From: SMWD01 sp051008895
GTDB lineage: Bacteria; Pseudomonadota; Gammaproteobacteria; Steroidobacterales; GCA-2729495
Direction of reading: 5' to 3'
Length of the DNA: 34,626 nucleotides
Assembly (NCBI GenBank): GCA_051008895.1
Contig: JBPCXI010000255.1
Span: 1-34,626 of the forward strand
Below, piece after piece: positions 6,835-15,895 of the stretch (positions are counted from its first letter, which is position 1; every line of letters begins with the position of its first letter). The notes under the pieces are model-generated. The model saw only the letters and a list, made by a program, of their open reading frames with translations, made no database searches and was not told the DNA's origin. A program made the position numbers and the translations under genes.

Positions 6835-8748
6835 TTAGAGCGCTTCCGCCTGATCGAATAAACCCGGCGCGATAATGACTTTCGCTCCCGCACGCAAATC
6901 GGTGATCAACGCGGCCGCGGCATTGCCGCCAGCCTGCTGCGCCAGCAGCGCCTTGCGCTGATCGCGCTGCTGCTGCGGTATCGACTCGGGCTTGCCGGCC
7001 GCAACCTCATCGAGCCTGAAAACGACGAAGCCACCGCTCGCGAGGGCGGTACCCTGATACGTCGGCGCACCGTCGGCCGGGCGCGGCGCGCGAAATATCG
7101 CGGCGAGCAACTCCGGCGGCACGTCATTGGCAGCTCGATTCAGCGTTTGCGGTTGCGGCTCGTCGAAATCGAATGCCGTCGTCAGATCGGCGAAACTCGC
7201 GCCGCCCTCGACTTTTTCGAGCAGCGATTCGCCCTGCGCACGCGCGAGCTCGGCACCACCGTTGATCCGTAGCGACCGCTCGACCACATCGCGCACGTCG
7301 GCGAAAGGTCGGAGCGCCGAAGGTCGATGCTCCACAGCACTGACGACAACTGCCCGGTCGTCCCCGAGCTCGATCAGCGGGCTGTTCTCCCCGTCCTCGA
7401 GTACGGCAACGCTGAATGCGGCGTCCACCAGCGCCGCATCGAAGCCCAGCGGTTCGCCGCCGGCCCGCGTAAACAGCTCGACGCGTCCCAGCTCGATGCC
7501 GAGCTCTTCGGCCACCGCACCGAGATCGCCAGGATTCTCGAGCGCCAGATCGTCAACGCGCTCGGCGAGCGCATAGAACTCATCGGTCGCAGTCTGTACG
7601 CGCAGCTCCTCGAACAGCTCGTCGCGAACGTCAGCAAGGACCTGTTGTTCGCCGGCGCGCAATTCATCGAGCCGGATCACGTGAAAACCGAATTCGGTGC
7701 GCACCGGCGCCGACACCTGGCCGGGCTCGAGTTCGAACAAAGCGGCCTCGAAGGCTTCCGGGTAATCGCCGGGCGTGGCCCAGCCGAGATCGCCACCCGC
7801 CGCCGCCGACACCGGATCCTGCGAGAACTCTGCCGCCAGCGCCGCAAAAGATTCGCCGCCATCGAGGCGTCGCAGTACTTCGGCAGCTGCAGCCTCCGCG
7901 GCGGCGTCGTCGACGTCGTCATCGACGAGAATCAGGATGTGACTGATATTGCGCTGATCGGGGGCGACGAAGCGCTCCATGTTGGCATCGTAATAAGCGC
8001 GAACGTCGTCTGCCGATACGCTGACACCCTGCAGGATGTCGTCGAGCCGCAGCTCGACGTATTCGAGGCTGACGCTTTCCTCGCTCATGAACATGTCGTT
8101 GTTCGCGTCGTAGAATTCGCGCAACTGTTCGTCGGAGATTTCGACGCCGGCCGCCATCGCTGCCGCGTCGAACTCCACGAGAGCGACAGTCCGCTCCTCC
8201 GCGAGCAGTTCGATGTAGCGACGGTATTCCGCAGGCGTATAGAACGCGCTCGCGACGATGCCGTTCTGCAGCTGCGAAATCTCCATCTGCGCGCGCTGGT
8301 CGCGTTCGTAGACCTCAGGTGCAATGCCCTGGTTGCTCAGGATCATCACATAGCTCTCGTAAGAGTATTCGCCGCCGACCTGAAACACCTCCTCGGACCG
8401 AATGCGCTGCATGACTGACTCGTCCGCAACGCGGAACCCGGCGTCAGCGACGAATTGCTGGACGATCTCGTTCTGGATCATCCCTTCCAGCGCATCGCGC
8501 TGAATACGCTCCTGCAACGCGGGCGTGAGATCGCCCTGCATCGACTGCTGCTGACGATAGAGCTGGTTCTGCATTACCCGCTGATAGTTGATCATCGGGA
8601 TCTCTTCGCCGTTGACCTCGGCGGCCGACGTGCCAGTCGCAACGCCGCCACCCATTCCGCCGAACGAAATCACGAGCGTGAGACCGATCAAGCCGATGAT
8701 CGCGAACGCGATCGCCCCGGTAAACTTCTCTCTGATGGTTTGCAGCAT
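6835..8748 (-). CDS. ppiD: periplasmic folding chaperone PpiD (SurA-like N-domain, parvulin domain)
   Basis: This 637-residue protein is anchored by one N-terminal membrane helix (about 13-30). The large periplasmic part assists folding of proteins leaving the Sec translocon. The SurA_N/PpiD-like region is about 35-190 and the parvulin domain about 266-361. Parvulin residues H270 (ISHIL), GGDLGW (318-323) and GFHVIRL (354-360) are kept. E. coli PpiD (623 residues) is regarded as having a catalytically poor parvulin domain; here the motif looks intact. The ATG at 8746-8748 starts the standard MLQTIREKF N-terminus. The gene follows lon-hupB as in other gammaproteobacteria, but two tRNA genes and a strong terminator lie in between, so it needs its own promoter. 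Confidence 0.95.
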   Translation of the reverse strand: MLQTIREKFTGAIAFAIIGLIGLTLVISFGGMGGGVATGTSAAEVNGEEIPMINYQRVMQNQLYRQQQSMQGDLTPALQERIQRDALEGMIQNEIVQQFVADAGFRVADESVMQRIRSEEVFQVGGEYSYESYVMILSNQGIAPEVYERDQRAQMEISQLQNGIVASAFYTPAEYRRYIELLAEERTVALVEFDAAAMAAGVEISDEQLREFYDANNDMFMSEESVSLEYVELRLDDILQGVSVSADDVRAYYDANMERFVAPDQRNISHILILVDDDVDDAAAEAAAAEVLRRLDGGESFAALAAEFSQDPVSAAAGGDLGWATPGDYPEAFEAALFELEPGQVSAPVRTEFGFHVIRLDELRAGEQQVLADVRDELFEELRVQTATDEFYALAERVDDLALENPGDLGAVAEELGIELGRVELFTRAGGEPLGFDAALVDAAFSVAVLEDGENSPLIELGDDRAVVVSAVEHRPSALRPFADVRDVVERSLRINGGAELARAQGESLLEKVEGGASFADLTTAFDFDEPQPQTLNRAANDVPPELLAAIFRAPRPADGAPTYQGTALASGGFVVFRLDEVAAGKPESIPQQQRDQRKALLAQQAGGNAAAALITDLRAGAKVIIAPGLFDQAEAL

Positions 8749-8795
8749 TTCGGACTTGTTCCTGTGCCGCGCAATCGACGCGGTGAAATCGCTGT

Positions 8796-8801
8796 ATTGT
8801 A
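8796..8801 (-). promoter_or_regulatory. possible ppiD -10 box
   Basis: TACAAT on the minus strand lies about 48 bases before the ppiD start and immediately after the tRNA terminator. No convincing -35 is seen at the right distance. The call rests mainly on the need for a promoter between the terminator and ppiD. Confidence 0.3.
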
Positions 8802-8814
8802 TGCTCACAAAACG

Positions 8815-8841
8815 AAAAAGGCGCCACCTCTTGGTGGCGCC
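8815..8841 (-). terminator. intrinsic terminator of the tRNA-Val/tRNA-Asp unit
   Basis: A perfect 9-bp stem (GGCGCCACC / GGTGGCGCC, 4-nt loop) is followed on the minus strand by five T residues. It lies 14 bases after the CCA end of tRNA-Asp and separates the tRNA unit from ppiD. Confidence 0.92.
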
Positions 8842-8855
8842 TTGTTCCGATCCGA

Positions 8856-8932
8856 TGGCGGAGCGGACGGGACTCGAACCCGCGACCCCCGGCGTGACAG
8901 GCCGGTATTCTAACCAGCTGAACTACCGCTCC
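8856..8932 (-). tRNA. tRNA-Asp (GTC)
   Basis: The gene is 77 bases with encoded CCA. The acceptor GGAGCGG pairs with CCGCTCC. The D-arm, the anticodon loop CTGTCAC with GTC, and the T-arm GTTCGAGTC are in place. It lies 10 bases after tRNA-Val on the same strand, and both precede a strong terminator. Confidence 0.97.
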
Positions 8933-8942
8933 GCAGGATATC

Positions 8943-9018
8943 TGGTGGGTGCTGAGGGGATCGAACCCCCGACCTACGCCTTGTAAGGGCGTCGCTCTCC
9001 CAGCTGAGCTAAGCACCC
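8943..9018 (-). tRNA. tRNA-Val (TAC)
   Basis: The gene is 76 bases with encoded CCA. The acceptor GGGTGCT pairs with AGCACCC. The anticodon loop CTTACAA carries TAC, and the T-loop is GTTCGATCC. It is the first tRNA after hupB, cotranscribed with tRNA-Asp. Confidence 0.97.
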
Positions 9019-9049
9019 CGCAGGGACGCAGTCGACCCTGTAATCGTCT

Positions 9050-9066
9050 CGCTGCGAAACGCAGCG
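9050..9066 (-). terminator. hairpin after hupB, possible weak terminator
   Basis: A perfect 7-bp stem CGCTGCG / CGCAGCG with a 3-nt loop lies between the hupB stop and tRNA-Val. No T-run follows on the minus strand, so it may be a processing or pausing hairpin rather than a full terminator. The remainder of 9019-9116 shows no clear promoter. Confidence 0.4.
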
Positions 9067-9116
9067 TTATCGCGCCGGGGCCGGGTTGACACGCCGACCC
9101 CAACGCGAAAGGCGCG

Positions 9117-9389
9117 CTAGTTTACGGCATCCTTCAAGGCTTTGCCAGCTTTGAATCCCGGTACATTGCTCGCCTTAATCTGAATCGCTTCGCCGGTGCG
9201 CGGGTTACGACCCGTGCGTGCAGCGCGCTTTTTCACAGTGAAAGTTCCGAACCCGACCAGCGACACCTGACCACCCGATTTCAGCGCTCCGGTTACCGCA
9301 CCGATGAACGCATCAACCGCACGACCTGCATCAGCTTTCGACAGACCGGCTTCGTCCGCGACAGACTCAATCAAATCACCCTTGTTCAT
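9117..9389 (-). CDS. hupB: DNA-binding protein HU-beta
   Basis: This 90-residue histone-like nucleoid protein bends and compacts DNA as a dimer. It has the full HU fold: N-terminal helices (MNKGDLIESVADEAGLSKADAGRAV), the GFGTFTVKKRAARTGRNPRTG beta-arm that inserts in the minor groove, and the C-terminal PGFKAGKALKDAVN. The length is exactly the family norm. The ATG is preceded by AAGG at 10 bases. It follows lon, as is usual in gammaproteobacteria, and has its own strong promoter in the 208-base gap after lon. Confidence 0.98.
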   Translation of the reverse strand: MNKGDLIESVADEAGLSKADAGRAVDAFIGAVTGALKSGGQVSLVGFGTFTVKKRAARTGRNPRTGEAIQIKASNVPGFKAGKALKDAVN

Positions 9390-9526
9390 TAAAAAGTTAC
9401 CTTTTGAGAAAAAGTGAAGTTGCTCTTCGCCACCAAAATAAAGTCAGACAGACTGGTGGCGCCCCCGTATCAATAATCGTCTTCGTGAGAATCGACCCCG
9501 TATGGACGATCCCGGAAAACGGGAAC

Positions 9527-9556
9527 CTTATACCCCGCGGCAAAAACCGCTGTCAA
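9527..9556 (-). promoter_or_regulatory. sigma-70 promoter of hupB
   Basis: On the minus strand a consensus -35 TTGACA (9551-9556) is separated by 18 bases from TATAAG (9527-9532). Transcription would begin near 9520 and give a leader of about 130 bases. Its first bases can form a small hairpin (TCCCG / CGGGA). It lies between the lon stop and hupB. Confidence 0.75.
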
Positions 9557-9597
9557 CAAATAATGACGCCGCCTGCAGCCGATCCGGGTCAGCAGAA

Positions 9598-12012
9598 CTA
9601 GTGCGCGCGAACACCCTTGGTGGAATCGTCCCGCTGCTTCGCGCTCTTCTCTTTTCCGAGATCCTCGGCGCCGGCTTTCGGAACGGGCATATGCTGGAGC
9701 GCGAGCTCCAGGACCTCGTCTATCCACCTTACCGGAATAATGTTCAGCTTCTCTTTGATATTTTTTGGAATTTCCGCGAGATCTTTTTCGTTTTCCTTCG
9801 GGATAACGGCGGTCGTGATGCCGCCCCGATGGGCCGCGAGCAATTTTTCCTTGAGCCCGCCGATGGGCAAAACCTCGCCCCGAAGCGTGATTTCGCCGGT
9901 CATCGCGACGTCGGATCGCACCGGAATATTCGTCAGAGAAGACACCAGCGCGGTGCACATTCCGACCCCCGCGCTCGGCCCATCCTTCGGAGTTGCGCCC
10001 TCAGGGAGGTGAAAATGCAGGTCGAATTTCTGGTAAAACTCGGGATCGACGCCGAGCACGTCGGCACGACTGCGGACGACCGTCGTCGCAGCCTGGATCG
10101 ATTCCTGCATCACATCGCCGAGTTGCCCGGTGTGGATCAACTTGCCCTTGCCGGGAACGACCGTCGCCTCGATTGTCAGCAACTCGCCGCCGACTTCCGT
10201 CCACGCGAGACCGGTGACCTGGCCCACCTGGTCGTTCTCCTCTGCGCGGCCGTAGCGGAAACGACGGACGCCGAGATATTTCTCGAGCGACTTCGGCACG
10301 ATGTGCGTCTGTTTGTCGCGCGGCTTGAGCAGAAGGCTCTTGACGACCTTGCGACAGATCTTCGCAATCTCGCGCTCGAGATTGCGCACGCCCGACTCGC
10401 GCGTGTAATAACGAATCACGTCGCGAATCGCGGACTCGGCCATGACGAATTCGTCTTCTTTCAGTCCGTTCGCCTCCATCTGCTTCCGAATCAAATAGTT
10501 GCGCGCGATATGGGTCTTCTCTTCCTCGGTGTAACCGGGTATGCGAATGACCTCCATTCTGTCGAGCAACGGTGCCGGGATATTCAGCGTATTGGCCGTG
10601 CAGACGAACATCACGTCGGACACGTCGAAATCGACTTCGAGATAGTGATCGGCAAACGACACGTTCTGCTCGGGGTCGAGGACCTCGAGTAACGCAGACG
10701 ACGGATCGCCGCGGAAGTCCATCGACATCTTGTCGACTTCGTCGAACAGGAATAACGGATTGCGCGTGCCGACCTTGGCGAGGTTTTGCACGATCTTGCC
10801 CGGCATCGAACCGATGTAAGTGCGACGGTGACCGCGAATCTCGGCTTCGTCGCGCACGCCGCCCAGCGACATGCGCACGAACTTGCGATTCGTCGCACGG
10901 GCAATGCTCTGTCCAAGCGACGTCTTGCCGACGCCGGGCGGGCCGACGAGACACAGAATCGGTCCCTTCAGCTTCTTGACCCGCTGCTGCACCGCAAGGT
11001 ATTCGAGGATCCGTTCCTTGACCTTCTCCAGGCCGTAGTGGTCGGCCTCGAGTATTCCCGAAGCTTTCTCCAGATTCCGATTGATTTTAGAGCGGTTTTT
11101 CCACGGCACCTTGACCAGCCAATCGACGTAGTTGCGCACCACAGCGGCCTCGGCGGACATCGGCGACATCATCTTCAGCTTGTTCAGCTCCGACGTCGCC
11201 TTGTCGCTGGCTTCCTTCGGCATGCCGGAATCTTCAATCTTCTGCTCGAGCTCCGCGATTTCGTTCGGCGCGTCTTCCATCTCGCCGAGCTCTTTCTGAA
11301 TCGCCTTCATTTGCTCGTTCAGGTAATACTCGCGCTGGCTCTTCTCCATCTGCTGCTTCACGCGGCCGCGAATGCGTTTCTCGATCTGCAGCATGTCGAT
11401 CTCGGAATCGATCAGACCCATCACGTGCTCGAGGCGCTGACGCACGCTCTCGATCTCGAGGACCTTCTGCTTCTCGTCGAGCTTAAGCGACATGTGAGCG
11501 GCGACGGTATCGGCCAACCGGCCCGGCTGCTCGATCCCGGACAGCGAGGTCAGGATCTCCGGCGGGACTTTCTTGTTCAGCTTGACGTAGTTTTCAAACT
11601 GCGAGATCACGGATCGCTTGAGCACATCGAGCTCCCGTGATTCAAACTCGACATCCTCTTCGATCAACTGGATGTCGGCCGAGAAATAATCACCCGTGTG
11701 CGGCTGCACGATCGCCGCGCGCGAACCGCCCTCGACCAGCACCTTCACGGTACCGTCCGGCAACTTGAGCAATTGCAGAATCGTCGCGAGCGTTCCCTGG
11801 GTGTAGATGTCGTCGAGCGTCGGCTCGTCCACATCGGCCTGCTTCTGCGCGACGAGCAGGATCCGTTTGTCCGTGTTCATCGCCTCGTCGAGCGCGACAA
11901 TTGATTTCTCGCGGCCAACAAACAGCGGTATCACCATATGCGGATACACGACCACGTCGCGCAGGGGCAGAATCGGCACCGCGGAACGCAGCTGTGAGCC
12001 TTGATCGGACAT
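9598..12012 (-). CDS. lon: ATP-dependent protease Lon (La)
   Basis: This 804-residue cytoplasmic AAA+ serine protease degrades misfolded and regulatory proteins. The N-terminal substrate-binding domain is about 1-200, followed by a coiled-coil region (about 200-270). Walker A GPPGVGKT is at 357-364 and Walker B FLFDEVDK at 421-428. The Ser/Lys dyad is S680 (PKDGPSAGVG) and K723 (GGLKEKLLAAHRGG), one residue offset from E. coli S679/K722. The ATG at 12010-12012 has GGAG 6 bases upstream. It is downstream of clpX in the standard order, with a consensus heat-shock promoter in the 160-base gap. Confidence 0.98.
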   Translation of the reverse strand: MSDQGSQLRSAVPILPLRDVVVYPHMVIPLFVGREKSIVALDEAMNTDKRILLVAQKQADVDEPTLDDIYTQGTLATILQLLKLPDGTVKVLVEGGSRAAIVQPHTGDYFSADIQLIEEDVEFESRELDVLKRSVISQFENYVKLNKKVPPEILTSLSGIEQPGRLADTVAAHMSLKLDEKQKVLEIESVRQRLEHVMGLIDSEIDMLQIEKRIRGRVKQQMEKSQREYYLNEQMKAIQKELGEMEDAPNEIAELEQKIEDSGMPKEASDKATSELNKLKMMSPMSAEAAVVRNYVDWLVKVPWKNRSKINRNLEKASGILEADHYGLEKVKERILEYLAVQQRVKKLKGPILCLVGPPGVGKTSLGQSIARATNRKFVRMSLGGVRDEAEIRGHRRTYIGSMPGKIVQNLAKVGTRNPLFLFDEVDKMSMDFRGDPSSALLEVLDPEQNVSFADHYLEVDFDVSDVMFVCTANTLNIPAPLLDRMEVIRIPGYTEEEKTHIARNYLIRKQMEANGLKEDEFVMAESAIRDVIRYYTRESGVRNLEREIAKICRKVVKSLLLKPRDKQTHIVPKSLEKYLGVRRFRYGRAEENDQVGQVTGLAWTEVGGELLTIEATVVPGKGKLIHTGQLGDVMQESIQAATTVVRSRADVLGVDPEFYQKFDLHFHLPEGATPKDGPSAGVGMCTALVSSLTNIPVRSDVAMTGEITLRGEVLPIGGLKEKLLAAHRGGITTAVIPKENEKDLAEIPKNIKEKLNIIPVRWIDEVLELALQHMPVPKAGAEDLGKEKSAKQRDDSTKGVRAH

Positions 12013-12117
12013 ACTATTCTCCAGAATCCACTAAGTACTTGATCGGCAGAGACAAGTTGCGTCGCAGAGACGCGGAAACAACACGCGAACAACCCAACAC
12101 ACGACCGGTCCCCTCCC

Positions 12118-12146
12118 ATATGGGGACGCGGCGGGTGCGCTTCAAG
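12118..12146 (-). promoter_or_regulatory. heat-shock (sigma-32/RpoH) promoter of lon
   Basis: On the minus strand CTTGAA (12141-12146), 15 bases, then CCCCATAT (12118-12125) matches the RpoH consensus CTTGAA-N13-17-CCCCATNT at every defined position. It begins 27 bases past the clpX stop and gives a lon leader of roughly 100 bases. It would let lon be induced by heat separately from clpPX. The match is seen in sequence; sigma-32 use is inferred from the consensus. Confidence 0.85.
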
Positions 12147-12172
12147 GCATCGAGCGAGCCTGGCCGGGCCCT

Positions 12173-13492
12173 TCAGGGGCCGTCGGAACCGGTACCCAGC
12201 TGCTCTTCGTCAACGGCCAACAACGGTGCCGTTTCGTCGGTCTCGTGAATGATGTAAGGCATGGTCTCACCCGTAACGACCGCCTCGTCCACCACAACTT
12301 TCTTCGCATTCGCCATCGACGGCAGATCGTACATCGTCTCCAGCAATATGCTCTCGAGAATTGTGCGCAAACCCCGCGCACCCGTCTTGCGCTTCATGGC
12401 GCGCTTCGCGATCGCGCGGAGCGCGTCCTCGCGGAACTCGAGCTCTGCACCTTCCATCTCGAACAGCTTGGAGTACTGCTTCGTCAGCGCGTTGCGCGGC
12501 TCGACCAGGATCGTTACCAGCGCGTCCTCGTCGAGCTCGTCCAGCGTCGCTACGACCGGCAGTCGCCCGACGAATTCAGGAATCAGGCCGTACTTGATCA
12601 GGTCCTCGGGCTCGACGTCGGTCAGCAGCTCGCCGATGTTCGGCATTTCCTCGGTCGTCTTCACCTCGGCGACGAAGCCGATGCCGCTGTGCTCCGACCG
12701 GTCGCGAATAATCTTGTCCAGACCCGCGAAAGCGCCGCCGCAGACGAACAGGATATTTGCGGTATCGACTTGCAGGAACTCCTGCTGCGGGTGCTTGCGG
12801 CCACCCTGGGGCGGTACCGACGCGATCGTTCCTTCAATCAGCTTCAGCAGCGCCTGCTGCACACCTTCGCCGGACACGGCACGCGTGATCGACGGGTTAT
12901 CGGATTTGCGCGAAATCTTGTCGATCTCGTCGATGTAGACGATACCGGTCTGCGCCTTTTCGACGTCGTAGTCGCACTTCTGCAACAACTTCTGGATGAT
13001 GTTCTCGACGTCTTCGCCGACATAACCGGCTTCCGTCAGCGTCGTCGCGTCGGCGATCGTGAACGGCACGTTCAGCAACCGGGCCAGTGTCTCGGCAAGC
13101 AGCGTCTTGCCGCAGCCGGTCGGCCCGATCATCAGGATATTGCTTTTGGCGAGTTCGATCTCGGCCTTGCCGGAATCCTCGCCGCGACTCTCGAGCCGTT
13201 TGTAGTGGTTGTAGACGGCGACCGACAGGACTTTTTTCGCCTGCTGCTGGCCGATCACGTATTCGTCGAGAATTGCCTTGATTTCCTTCGGCGTCGGCAG
13301 CTTCGCATCGCTCTGCTCCGAACGATCCTCCAGCTCTTCACGAATGATGTCGTTGCAAAGTTCAACGCACTCATCGCAGATGAACACCGACGGGCCCGCG
13401 ATCAGCTTGCGCACCTCGTGCTGGCTCTTGCCGCAGAAAGAGCAGTAGAGCAATTTTCCGTCTTCGTTTCGGCCTCGTGTTTCGTCCGACAT
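12173..13492 (-). CDS. clpX: ATP-dependent Clp protease ATP-binding subunit ClpX
   Basis: This 439-residue AAA+ unfoldase feeds substrates to ClpP. The N-terminal zinc domain has C17, C20, C39 and C42. Walker A GPTGCGKT is at 123-130, the pore loop GYVGED at 156-161, Walker B YIDEID at 186-191 and the RKH loop at 232-234. The length is close to E. coli ClpX (424), with a slightly extended C-terminus. The start has GAGG 5 bases upstream. About 190 bases separate it from clpP, with hairpins and a likely promoter of its own. Confidence 0.98.
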   Translation of the reverse strand: MSDETRGRNEDGKLLYCSFCGKSQHEVRKLIAGPSVFICDECVELCNDIIREELEDRSEQSDAKLPTPKEIKAILDEYVIGQQQAKKVLSVAVYNHYKRLESRGEDSGKAEIELAKSNILMIGPTGCGKTLLAETLARLLNVPFTIADATTLTEAGYVGEDVENIIQKLLQKCDYDVEKAQTGIVYIDEIDKISRKSDNPSITRAVSGEGVQQALLKLIEGTIASVPPQGGRKHPQQEFLQVDTANILFVCGGAFAGLDKIIRDRSEHSGIGFVAEVKTTEEMPNIGELLTDVEPEDLIKYGLIPEFVGRLPVVATLDELDEDALVTILVEPRNALTKQYSKLFEMEGAELEFREDALRAIAKRAMKRKTGARGLRTILESILLETMYDLPSMANAKKVVVDEAVVTGETMPYIIHETDETAPLLAVDEEQLGTGSDGP

Positions 13493-13549
13493 CTGGTCCT
13501 CAACCCGTGATTACGGCCTTCCCCGCGGTGTTCGGCGCGGCATGCGTCG

Positions 13550-13579
13550 TATATAGCACGCATCGGAGCGAGCGTGCAA
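13550..13579 (-). promoter_or_regulatory. candidate clpX promoter (extended -10)
   Basis: On the minus strand TTGCAC (13574-13579), an 18-base spacer, and TATATA (13550-13555) preceded by TGC form a plausible extended -10 promoter. The start site would be about 50 bases before clpX. This would add clpX transcription to read-through from tig-clpP. Confidence 0.55.
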
Positions 13580-13626
13580 AGTGAAATTGGCCATTTTGCA
13601 GACTCGCCCCATCGCCGGCTGACAAG

Positions 13627-13653
13627 CGGCAATTTCTTGCCGCATCAGCGGCA
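13627..13653 (-). other. two overlapping, mutually exclusive hairpins between clpP and clpX
   Basis: On the minus strand GCGGCAA-GAAA-TTGCCGC (13627-13644) forms a perfect 7-bp stem with a GNRA tetraloop. Its upstream arm is shared with a second hairpin, GCCGC-TGAT-GCGGC (13640-13653). Only TTGT follows, so simple intrinsic termination is doubtful. Partial termination, pausing or RNA processing are possible. Confidence 0.5.
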
Positions 13654-13685
13654 TCGGCGCCGCTCATTTGACAAATTCCGGCGAC

Positions 13686-14318
13686 TCAGGCGCCCTCGCC
13701 GGCACCGGGCTCCGGCTGCTCGCCGCGTTGCGTCAGCACGGTGTCTATCAGCCCGTAAGTCGCCGCCTCGTCGCCGCTCATGAAATTATCGCGGTCGGTG
13801 TCGTTGGCAATCTGTTCCAGCGGCTGCCCGGTGTGATTCGCAAGGATCTGATTCAGGCGCTCGCGCGTCTGCAGAATCTCTTTGGCGTGAATATCGATGT
13901 CCGACGCCTGTCCCTGGAAACCGGCGATCGGTTGATGAATCATGATGCGCGAATGTGGCAGGCAGAAGCGCTTGCCCGCCGCACCGGCGGCCAGCAGCAC
14001 CGCGCCCATGCTCGCCGCCTGGCCGATGCATATCGTGCTGACGTCAGGCTTGATGAACTGCATCGAATCGTAGATCGCGAGGCCGGCACTGACGGAACCG
14101 CCCGGCGAATTAATGTACAGGTGGATGTCCTTGTCGGCATTCTCGCTCTCGAGGAACAGCAGCTGCGCCACGATCAGGTTCGCCATGTTGTCCTCCACGG
14201 GCCCGACCGCAAACACGACCCGCTCCTTGAGCAGCCGCGAGAAAATATCGTACGACCGTTCGCCGCGAGCCGTTTGCTCGACGACCATCGGTACGAGGTT
14301 CAGCGCTGTGGTTTCCAT
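13686..14318 (-). CDS. clpP: ATP-dependent Clp protease proteolytic subunit ClpP
   Basis: This 210-residue self-compartmentalised serine peptidase forms the 14-mer that works with ClpX. The catalytic triad is S103 (GQAASMGAVLL), H128 (PHSRIMIHQP) and D177 (DTDRDNFMS), each offset by +6 from mature E. coli numbering. GGSVSAGLAIYD near 74-84 is also characteristic. The N-terminus METTALNLVPMVVEQT fits the family with a short propeptide. AGGAG lies 13 bases before the ATG, a somewhat long spacing, but no better start exists. It is 83 bases downstream of tig, and no clear promoter is visible in that gap. Confidence 0.98.
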   Translation of the reverse strand: METTALNLVPMVVEQTARGERSYDIFSRLLKERVVFAVGPVEDNMANLIVAQLLFLESENADKDIHLYINSPGGSVSAGLAIYDSMQFIKPDVSTICIGQAASMGAVLLAAGAAGKRFCLPHSRIMIHQPIAGFQGQASDIDIHAKEILQTRERLNQILANHTGQPLEQIANDTDRDNFMSGDEAATYGLIDTVLTQRGEQPEPGAGEGA

Positions 14319-14401
14319 GCTGTTGGCTATGCTCCTGTGTCTCGGTTCGTAAATCGATCAATGTCGGATCAGTCTAAAGATGAGTCCGGGATCCACGCGA
14401 G

Positions 14402-15709
14402 TTACTGGCTCTCCATCAACTCGCTGAAACTGACGGTCTTGGCGGACACGGTGGCCTTGTCCAGCAACCATTCGACGACCTGCTCTTCCATGACCATGTT
14501 TTCGACCTGCCCCATCAACTGTGGGTTCTGGAAGTACATCTTGCGGATTTCATCGGGCTGATCATACGGCTCGCACGCCTCATCGATCTTGACCTTGACC
14601 CGCTCGCGGTCGACCTCGATGTCATTGTCGGCTATCACCGCGGCAACCAACAGCCCGAGCCGCACGCGGCGCTCCGCGGCATCGCGAAACTCGGCGACCG
14701 GCGGCGCATTCGGATCGTTTGGATCCTGGATCCCCATATTGCGCAGCGTTTCGCCGCGCAGGCTACCGGCCTCCTGATCGGCCAGCGCGGACGGCACCTC
14801 GATCGGATTGGCGTCCATTAGCTGCTCCATGACCTGGCGCTTGGTTTCCGCGCGGTTACGCGATTCCGCCTCGCGCTCCATATTCTTGCGCACGTCGACC
14901 CGCAGGTCCTCGATCTTGCCGCTGTCGACGCCGAAGGCCTTGACGAATTCTTCGTCCATCTGCGGCAGCTGTTGCTCGGCGACCTCCTTGACGGTCACGG
15001 CGAACGTGACCTTCTTGCCCGCAAGGTCGCCGGCCGGGTAGTCCTTGGGAAACTTCAACTTAAAAGATTTTTCAGCTCCAGCGCTCAAGCCTTTGATATT
15101 TTTCTCAAAATCTTCCAGCATCCGGCCCTCGCCGAGGACGATTTCGACATCCTCTCCGTGGCCGCCCTCAAAGGGTTCGTCCTTGTAGGTCCCGTCAAAA
15201 TCTACCGTTAAGCGGTCGCCGTCGGCCGCTTTGCGCTCGACCGCCGACCAGTCGGCCCGCTGTTTGCGCAGTGTCTCGATCATGTCGTCGACGTCGGCAT
15301 CGGTGATGTCAGTCGACGGCTGCTCGACCTTCAGCTTGTCGATACCCTCGACCGCAACTTCCGGGTAGACCTCGAACGTCGCGGTGAACGAAAAATCCTC
15401 GCCCTCGGTCGTATTGCCGGGCTCAATGCTCGGCATGGCCGCTGGGCGCAGTTGCTCCTGCTCGATCGCGGAGGAGTAGCTCGACTGCATCAGGTCCTGC
15501 AGGACCTCCTGCCGCACCTGCAAGCCATAGCGCTGCTGGATCACCTTGCGCGGCACCTTGCCGGGGCGGAAACCTTTCAATTTCGCGCTCCGGCCGACGC
15601 TGGTCAGCCGGGTATCGACTTCCTGCTCTATTCGCGTGGCCGGAATCTCGACCGTCATCCGCCGCTCGAGGCCCTGGCGAGCCTCTACGGAAACCTTCAT
15701 TTCGGACAT
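14402..15709 (-). CDS. tig: trigger factor (ribosome-associated chaperone/PPIase)
   Basis: This 435-residue chaperone binds at the ribosomal exit tunnel. The ribosome-docking signature GFRPGKVP is at 46-53 in the N-domain. The FKBP-type domain is about 150-245 (GDRLTVDFDGTYKDEPFEGG, then the KFPKDYPAGDLAGK region). The helical C-domain follows to the end. The length matches E. coli (432). Two ATGs (codons 1 and 4) are possible; the first is used here. tRNA-Leu ends 58 bases upstream on the same strand with no terminator between, so they may share a transcript. Confidence 0.97.
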   Translation of the reverse strand: MSEMKVSVEARQGLERRMTVEIPATRIEQEVDTRLTSVGRSAKLKGFRPGKVPRKVIQQRYGLQVRQEVLQDLMQSSYSSAIEQEQLRPAAMPSIEPGNTTEGEDFSFTATFEVYPEVAVEGIDKLKVEQPSTDITDADVDDMIETLRKQRADWSAVERKAADGDRLTVDFDGTYKDEPFEGGHGEDVEIVLGEGRMLEDFEKNIKGLSAGAEKSFKLKFPKDYPAGDLAGKKVTFAVTVKEVAEQQLPQMDEEFVKAFGVDSGKIEDLRVDVRKNMEREAESRNRAETKRQVMEQLMDANPIEVPSALADQEAGSLRGETLRNMGIQDPNDPNAPPVAEFRDAAERRVRLGLLVAAVIADNDIEVDRERVKVKIDEACEPYDQPDEIRKMYFQNPQLMGQVENMVMEEQVVEWLLDKATVSAKTVSFSELMESQ

Positions 15710-15767
15710 TGCCTGTGTGCTTCCCTCAACGTAGCGGTCGCGATTGTTCGCGATCCGTAAACAAACC

Positions 15768-15853
<86 letters not shown>

Positions 15854-15895
15854 ATCCATGCGGCAATCCGTGTAGCAGTCGGCCCGCACAACGCG

